Origin: Streptomyces sp. NRRL B-24484
GTDB lineage: Bacteria > Actinomycetota > Actinomycetes > Streptomycetales > Streptomycetaceae
Reading direction: 5' to 3'
Length of the DNA stretch: 64,000 bases
Assembly: GCF_000717715.1 (NCBI RefSeq)
Contig: NZ_JOAI01000008.1
Span: 1 to 64,000 of the forward strand
Part shown: piece by piece, positions 59,457 through 64,000 of the stretch
Layout of the letters: every line of letters begins with the position of its first letter
Position numbering within the stretch: the stretch's first letter is position 1
Notes under the pieces: generated by a model
The model's database searches: none
Seen by the model: the letters and a program-made list of their open reading frames with translations, nothing else
Told to the model about the DNA's origin: nothing
Program-made: the position numbers and the translations under genes

Positions 59457-61259
59457 TCAGCAGGCGCCGTTGTCGGTCCAGACGCCCCACTGGCCGCTGA
59501 GGGTCGGGTCCTCGCCCTGGGTCCACCACTTGTTGGTGTAGCTGTGGCCCTTCCAGGAGACCTTGGCGCCGGCGGTCGCGTAGACCGTGGCGGCGTTCCA
59601 GCTCGGGGCGGTGCAGGTGCCACCGGTCGGGCTGGCCGAGGTCGAGGGGGAGGTCGACGGCGAGGTCGACGGGGAGGAGCTCGGCGAGGCCGAGGAGCTG
59701 GGCGAGGAGCTCGGCGAGGCGGAGGCGGTCGGCGAGGTGGTCGGCGCCGGGCAGGAGGCGGCGGAGCCGTTGGTCGCGCTCACCATCGTGTCGAAGAGCG
59801 ACGTCTGGGTACCCAGGTCGTACAGCGAGAAGGCGAAGGAGCCGCCGAGGCCGTTGCAGTGCGCGTAGTCCATCTTGGCCTGGATCGACTTGGCGTTCTC
59901 ACCCGTCCAGAAGGTGGTGCCGTCGTAGAAGTACGAGGTCTTCGCCGCGTCGTCCCAGTAGGTGTTCGCCGCGTTGCCGACGAAGCTGCTGAGCTCCTTG
60001 TACATCTGGATGCCGGCGACGTTGCCCGACATCGCGGCGCCCGGGGCCGGGCCGGTCGCGCTCTGGAACAGGCCGTGGTTGGCACCGGCGGGGACGCCCG
60101 TCCAGCCGCGGTAGTAGAACGGCACACCCATGTTGATCTTCTTGGCGGGGAAGCCGCCGGGGATGCCGTACTGCGGGTCGCCGACCGTCCACGCCTTGAC
60201 GGCGTTGTCGATCGAGTACTTGCCGGTGCCGCCCGGGACGGGGGTCATCGGGTCGCTCGGGTTGTTGTAGATCGGCGCCTGGTGGTTGGTCGGGCCGGTC
60301 TTGTCCCACGCGCCGTGCATGTCGTAGGTCATGACGTCGAGGAAGGTCAGGTACTGGCCGAGCTTGTCGGTCTCGACGTTCTTGATCTTGTCCTGGCCGG
60401 CGCCGACCGCGGCGGAGAGCGCGTAGCTCTTGCCGTCCGTCTTGCCCTGGGCGTCGAGCTGGGAGCGCAGCTCGGCCATCAGCGCGGTGAAGTTCTGCTT
60501 GTCGTTGGGCGAGGCGTGGTTGCCGGTGTGGCCGCCGCCGCCCGGGTACTCCCAGTCGATGTCGAAGCCGTCGAAGACGCCGGCCGCGGAGCCGGCGCCG
60601 CCGAAGCCGCCCTGCACGGGCAGGTTGCCCTTGATGAACATGTCGACGCAGGAGGAGACGAACTTCTTGCGCGCCGCGTCGGTGGCCGACACGTCGGAGA
60701 AGTACTTGGAGTAGGTCCAACCGCCGATCGACAGCAGCACCTTGAGGTTCGGGTTCTTCGCCTTCAGCTTCTTCAGCTGGTTGAAGTTGCCGACCAGCGG
60801 CTGGTTCCAGGTGTCGGCGACGCCGTCCACGCTGGTCGCCGTGTCGAAGGTCTTCTGGTAGTCGGCGTACGCGTCGCCCGCACCGTCGCCCGCGTTCGGG
60901 TCGTCCTCGTTCTGCGAGGCGGCCTTGGTCGCCTCGAAACAGGTGAGGTTGGTCGGGTCGATGTTGGCGAAGTCGTAGATCAGGTAGTCCAGCTTGGAGG
61001 CCACGCCGGTGTCCTGAACGGTCTTCAGGTAGTACGCGTTGGAGTAGATCGACCACTGGTCGAAGTACGCGACCTTGATGCCGCCCGAAGTGGCGGGCGC
61101 ACCGGTCGAGTTGGTGGGGGCGGCCTGGGCGCTGGTGCCGGTCAGCGCGAGCGCGCCGCCGAGCAGCAGGGAGGCCGCGGTGCCTGCGGCGAGGAGGCCC
61201 ACGCCGCGGCGGCGGCGGTGCCCGCTCGGCCGCGGTCGGGACGGAACGGAACGAAGCAT
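59457..61259 (-). CDS. Secreted GH18 chitinase with CBM5/12
   Basis: A 600-residue exported enzyme. It has a signal peptide (1-46, ending AQA|A), a GH18 catalytic domain (about 60-490) with LSIGGWTYS and the active-site DGFDIDWEYPG (the Glu is the acid), a Ser/Pro/Thr linker of about 50 residues and a CBM5/12 chitin-binding domain at the end (WNAATVYATAGAKVSWKG, WWTQGEDP). It cleaves chitin outside the cell. A DasR-type site overlaps its promoter, so GlcNAc should control it. It is monocistronic. Confidence 0.95.
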   Translation of the reverse strand: MLRSVPSRPRPSGHRRRRGVGLLAAGTAASLLLGGALALTGTSAQAAPTNSTGAPATSGGIKVAYFDQWSIYSNAYYLKTVQDTGVASKLDYLIYDFANIDPTNLTCFEATKAASQNEDDPNAGDGAGDAYADYQKTFDTATSVDGVADTWNQPLVGNFNQLKKLKAKNPNLKVLLSIGGWTYSKYFSDVSATDAARKKFVSSCVDMFIKGNLPVQGGFGGAGSAAGVFDGFDIDWEYPGGGGHTGNHASPNDKQNFTALMAELRSQLDAQGKTDGKSYALSAAVGAGQDKIKNVETDKLGQYLTFLDVMTYDMHGAWDKTGPTNHQAPIYNNPSDPMTPVPGGTGKYSIDNAVKAWTVGDPQYGIPGGFPAKKINMGVPFYYRGWTGVPAGANHGLFQSATGPAPGAAMSGNVAGIQMYKELSSFVGNAANTYWDDAAKTSYFYDGTTFWTGENAKSIQAKMDYAHCNGLGGSFAFSLYDLGTQTSLFDTMVSATNGSAASCPAPTTSPTASASPSSSPSSSASPSSSPSTSPSTSPSTSASPTGGTCTAPSWNAATVYATAGAKVSWKGHSYTNKWWTQGEDPTLSGQWGVWTDNGAC

Positions 61260-61464
61260 GGCTGCGTGACTCCTGGTTGTGGGGGCGGTCCCGCGAGCCC
61301 CGGGGAGGTCGCGGCGGGTGGGACCGCCACGTCAGGGGCATGACAGGGAATTCGAACGTTGGCCTGCACACGCAAGAAGAACCAGGTGCGGGGAGGTGTG
61401 CCGAGCCGGTACCGACGGCCCGAACCGCCGGCACCGACCCAGGGGCTCCCTGCACCTGGCCACA

Positions 61465-61493
61465 AAAATGGACTAGACCAAACGTCCCGTCAA
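61465..61493 (-). promoter_or_regulatory. Chitinase promoter with dre (DasR-type) element
   Basis: On the minus strand: TTGACG (61493-61488), 17 bases, CATTTT (61470-61465). The spacer and -10 overlap TTTGGTCTAGTCCATT (61482-61467), which matches the DasR-responsive consensus around TGGTCTAGACCA. DasR represses chitinases until GlcNAc-6-P or GlcN-6-P is present. Confidence 0.75.
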
Positions 61494-61543
61494 GAGTCGT
61501 CTCCTGGGCTTGAGGTGCCCTTAAGGTTCCGTTGGGATACGGC

Positions 61544-62059
61544 TCAGTACCGCACCGCCCGGCTCACGACGGCCTTGACCTGACCGCTCAGCGAGCGGTT
61601 GCTGGTGGCCGTGGCCTGCGCCGTTCCGCCCGCCGCGACCTCCGGAACGGTCACCACCACGGTGTCCAGCCGGTTGCCGCTCGCGTCCTGGAAGTCGACC
61701 TGCACCAGGTACTTCTGCGGGTCGCTCTGCCCATTGGCAACGGTGATGGGTACCTCGACCTTGCCGTCCGAGGACGTCACCGGGGTGCCCAGCTTCACGT
61801 CCCCGGCGGCGTCCAGCCCGCCCGTGACGTCGGCCACCGCCGAGGAGGCCGCCGCCTCCGCGGAGGCCACCGCGGATGCCGCCGAGGAGGCGAGGGCCCC
61901 CGCCGAGGAGGCCAGTTCGGAGGCCTTCGAGCCGATCGCGGCGGCCGCCGAGGAGGCGGCCGAGGTCGGCGAGGAGTCCGACGAGCAGCCGGCCAGTGCG
62001 GCACCGCCCAGCAGCGCGGCGGCGCCCAGGAGGGCTGCGGAACGGATCTGGAGGTTCAT
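61544..62059 (-). CDS. Lipoprotein with Ala/Ser repeat helix and FxLYD-like domain
   Basis: A 171-residue lipoprotein. The signal ends in the lipobox LAGC (Cys25). An Ala/Ser-rich segment (28-78) leads to a beta domain starting GDVKLGTPVTSSDGKVEVP, similar to FxLYD or telomeric-repeat-like extracellular domains. No enzymatic motif is seen. It is transcribed away from the DoxX gene. The function is unknown. Confidence 0.8.
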   Translation of the reverse strand: MNLQIRSAALLGAAALLGGAALAGCSSDSSPTSAASSAAAAIGSKASELASSAGALASSAASAVASAEAAASSAVADVTGGLDAAGDVKLGTPVTSSDGKVEVPITVANGQSDPQKYLVQVDFQDASGNRLDTVVVTVPEVAAGGTAQATATSNRSLSGQVKAVVSRAVRY

Positions 62060-62125
62060 GGGTGTCTGCTCCTGTGGGAACGGCGGTTCTCGCGGGTGGG
62101 GGCCGGGTCCGGCAAGACCCGCCGG

Positions 62126-62689
62126 TCAGGACAGCCCCGCGCCCTCCTGCATGGCGGCCTGCTCGACCTCCCGGATCTCCCGTCGGCGCACGGTGTCCTG
62201 ACGGCGCGTCACCACCGCGGCCGCGCCGATCGCGCTCGCGCCGAAGGCCAGCAGCCCGACCCACGGCCGGTCCAGCACGTGGCCGAGCGCGTGGTCCAGC
62301 GAGTAGCGGCCGGCCCCGGAGATGCCCAGGGCCAGCCCGCAGGTGCCGAGCAGGCCGGGGTACTCGAAGCCGCCGCCCATCGCGAAGAAGCCGGCGGGGG
62401 CGTGCACGGCGATCGCGCCCGCCATCGTCCCGGCCACCACCGAGCCGGCCACCGGCGTGGCCAGGCCGAGCACGAGCAGCGCCCCGCCGCCGGCCTCGCC
62501 GAGCCCGGAGGCGACGGCGTTGGGCCGGCCCGGCTCGTAGCCCATGTGCTCCATGGCCTGGGCCGTCCCTTCGATCCCCCCTCCGCCGAACCAGCCGAAG
62601 AGCTTCTGCGCGCCGTGCGCGAACATCACTCCGCCCACGGCGGCGCGCAGGGCGAACAGGCCGAGGTCCTTGCGGTGCAGACTGGTCAT
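62126..62689 (-). CDS. DoxX-family membrane protein
   Basis: A 187-residue protein with four TM helices. The DoxX pattern LRAAVGGVMFAHGAQKLFGWFGG and GLGEAGGGALLVLGL is clear. Family members work in redox/thiol stress or quinone handling. A charged tail (RRQDTVRRREIREVEQ) follows the last helix. ATG 62689 was used. It diverges from the barstar-like gene. Confidence 0.9.
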   Translation of the reverse strand: MTSLHRKDLGLFALRAAVGGVMFAHGAQKLFGWFGGGGIEGTAQAMEHMGYEPGRPNAVASGLGEAGGGALLVLGLATPVAGSVVAGTMAGAIAVHAPAGFFAMGGGFEYPGLLGTCGLALGISGAGRYSLDHALGHVLDRPWVGLLAFGASAIGAAAVVTRRQDTVRRREIREVEQAAMQEGAGLS

Positions 62690-62793
62690 GATGGGGCCCC
62701 TGGGTCGATGGCAGCACGTCCTCTCCATCCCAGCCCACGGGCCGAGGCCGCTCGACCCGGGACCGCCATCCGGGCGAACCACCGAGGAGCGCC

Positions 62794-63105
62794 ATGACCG
62801 CGCCGGCCACACCCGTGTTCCACCTCGACGGGACGGAGGTCACCGACGAGCGGTCGCTGTTCACCGCGCTCGGCGCGGCCCTCCGCCCGCCGGACGGCTA
62901 CTACGGCAGCAACCTGGACGCGCTCGCCGACTGCCTGCGCGGCGGCTACGGCCCCGAGCCGCCGTTCGTGCTGGTCTGGCACGCCTCCGCGCTCGCCGCC
63001 TCCGGCCTGGACCGGCGGATGCTGCTGGCCGGCCGCGAGTGCAGCTACTTCGAGGCGGTGCTGGACGTCCTGAAGCAGGGCGGCGTCACGGTGCGGCTGC
63101 GCTGA
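62794..63105 (+). CDS. Barstar-family protein (RNase inhibitor-like), orphan
   Basis: A 103-residue protein with the barstar fold pattern: FHLDGTEVTDERSLFTALG, PDGYYGSNLDALADCLRGG and FVLVWH. Barstar blocks barnase. No barnase-like ribonuclease gene is adjacent. The coding region is complete. It may be an immunity protein for a toxin delivered from outside or a fixed relic. Confidence 0.87.
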   Translation: MTAPATPVFHLDGTEVTDERSLFTALGAALRPPDGYYGSNLDALADCLRGGYGPEPPFVLVWHASALAASGLDRRMLLAGRECSYFEAVLDVLKQGGVTVRLR

Positions 63106-63227
63106 CGGGCCGTGACGGCGTCCCCGGCCGCCGTTACGGAGCCGGAACACTCCGTGCAGAACCGGGCCGCCGGCGCCGGGCGTGGTCACGCCCGACACCC
63201 CGTGACCGGCGACCCGCAGGAGCACCC

Positions 63228-63911
63228 GTGAACCACCGCCCGACCGCCACCGCCCGCGCCGCTGCCACCGCCGCCGCCGTGCTCGCCCTCGCCCTCGGCG
63301 CGGTCGGCTGCGACGACGGCACCACCGCGGCCGGCAGCGGCGCGCCGGCCGCCGCGGCCTCCACCGCCACCGCGGCCGCGGCCGGGAACGGCTCCACCGC
63401 GAGTGCCGCGCCCGCCGGGACCGCGGGGCCGGGCTCGGCGGCCGGGACGGGCGGGGCCGCCGCGCAGGCGGGCACGGACCGCTGCCGCACCGCCGACCTG
63501 AAGGCCGACGTGCAGATCCAGGAGGCCGGCAAGGCCATGGTGATGCTGACCAACAAGGGCAGCCGCAGCTGCACCGTCAAGGGCTACCTCGGCTACGGCG
63601 GGCTGCTCGCCGACAACTCCCGCACCGACACCGCCACCCACCGGGTCGCCAAGCCCGGCCTGCCGGTCGCCGTCACCCTCAAGCCCGGCACCACCGCCTT
63701 CTCCGGGCTCTCCTGGAACAGCTGCGACAAGGCCGACGCGACCTGCGGCGTGCTCGCCGGCCTGGTGGTCACCCCGCCGGACGAGACCACCCGGCTGACC
63801 GCCACCGTGCTCGGCACCGACGGCAAGCCGGTCGTGCAGTTCCCCGTCGCGAAGGCCGGCTTCACCGTCGGCACCCTCCAGCCCTCCAACCAGGGCGTCC
63901 TGCTCGGCTGA
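63228..63911 (+). CDS. DUF4232 lipoprotein
   Basis: A 227-residue lipoprotein with lipobox-like LGAVGC (Cys28). After an Ala/Gly/Thr stretch the DUF4232 domain begins at CRTADLKADVQ and contains MVMLTNKGSRSCTVKGYLG and a second cysteine pair. The fold is immunoglobulin-like; function unknown. GTG 63228 has AGGAG upstream. Confidence 0.85.
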   Translation: MNHRPTATARAAATAAAVLALALGAVGCDDGTTAAGSGAPAAAASTATAAAAGNGSTASAAPAGTAGPGSAAGTGGAAAQAGTDRCRTADLKADVQIQEAGKAMVMLTNKGSRSCTVKGYLGYGGLLADNSRTDTATHRVAKPGLPVAVTLKPGTTAFSGLSWNSCDKADATCGVLAGLVVTPPDETTRLTATVLGTDGKPVVQFPVAKAGFTVGTLQPSNQGVLLG

Positions 63912-63933
63912 CGCCCGCGCTCCGCGGGGCCGG

Positions 63934-64000
63934 TCAGAAGAACGTCCGGACGAGGTCGACGACGCGCGGGCGGTCCGCGTCCGCGTCGTCGAGCACCGGG
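63934..64000 (-). CDS. C-terminal end of an unidentified protein
   Basis: An open frame ends at the TGA read at 63936-63934 on the minus strand. The last 21 residues end in VVDLVRTFF, as in many alpha/beta hydrolases. Too little is present for a function. Confidence 0.4.
   Translation of the reverse strand, partial: PVLDDADADRPRVVDLVRTFF

Overview
The window is very GC-rich, uses frequent GTG/TTG starts, and carries actinobacterial single-copy genes (class A RNase P RNA, RNase H/phosphatase fusion, protein O-mannosyltransferase, DasR-type chitinase control). This points to a Streptomycetaceae chromosome (Streptomyces or Kitasatospora). That assignment is inference; no 16S rRNA or species marker is present.

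Region 1 (1-16.8 kb) is the right-hand part of a secondary-metabolite cluster. It holds the tail of an acyl-CoA carboxylase beta subunit plus its epsilon subunit, a type II thioesterase, a carotenoid-cleavage-type dioxygenase and an aldehyde dehydrogenase. These are followed by a metallophosphoesterase/Sfp-type PPTase pair, a ketoreductase-fold protein with no catalytic residues, an acyl-CoA-ligase-like adenylating enzyme, a C*-A-T NRPS whose condensation domain has lost its HHxxxDG motif, a carrier-acting P450, an MbtH protein and an active SDR. An OmpR-type regulator with an incomplete phosphorylation switch, another FabG-like SDR and an NDP-hexose 2,3-dehydratase complete the set. The NRPS-P450-MbtH-SDR block plus a dead SDR is the logic used to make beta-hydroxy/beta-keto-tyrosyl-carrier intermediates of aminocoumarins. 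With the carboxylase, amide-ligase candidate, deoxysugar gene, polyene-cleaving enzyme and JadR1-like regulator it most resembles a simocyclinone-type hybrid cluster; the product itself cannot be read from this window.

Region 2 (16.87-18.66 kb) holds a tyrosine recombinase between two copies of a 20-bp sequence. One copy is the 3' end of rnpB; the other lies beside the cluster edge. Each copy has its own terminator hairpin, so the integration appears to have restored both the rnpB 3' end and a terminator.

Region 3 (18.67-38.5 kb) is mostly core genome: MFS exporter, RNB ribonuclease, YaaA, RNase H/phosphatase - zinc-ribbon - Nif3 operon, a TTA-containing pseudokinase gene followed by an S9 hydrolase and a 51-aa HGRHR-repeat peptide, alcohol dehydrogenase, methyltransferase, membrane proteins, an Amidase_3 protein, and a GT4-methyltransferase-toroid operon facing a KstR-like TetR gene with a KstR-type operator between them.

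Region 4 (39.3-45.2 kb) is a cobalamin-riboswitch-controlled ECF importer cassette with two cell-surface proteins. Region 5 (45.2-64 kb) holds small housekeeping and accessory genes: MhuD-like heme monooxygenase, AraC and GNAT proteins, a FetB-like permease, the O-mannosyltransferase, a MerR regulator fused to a DNA-sliding-clamp-like domain, a lower-GC patch with a degenerate IS21 IstA homologue, an FAD oxidase, an MFS/MarR pair, a GH18 chitinase under a dre-type site, lipoproteins, DoxX and an orphan barstar.
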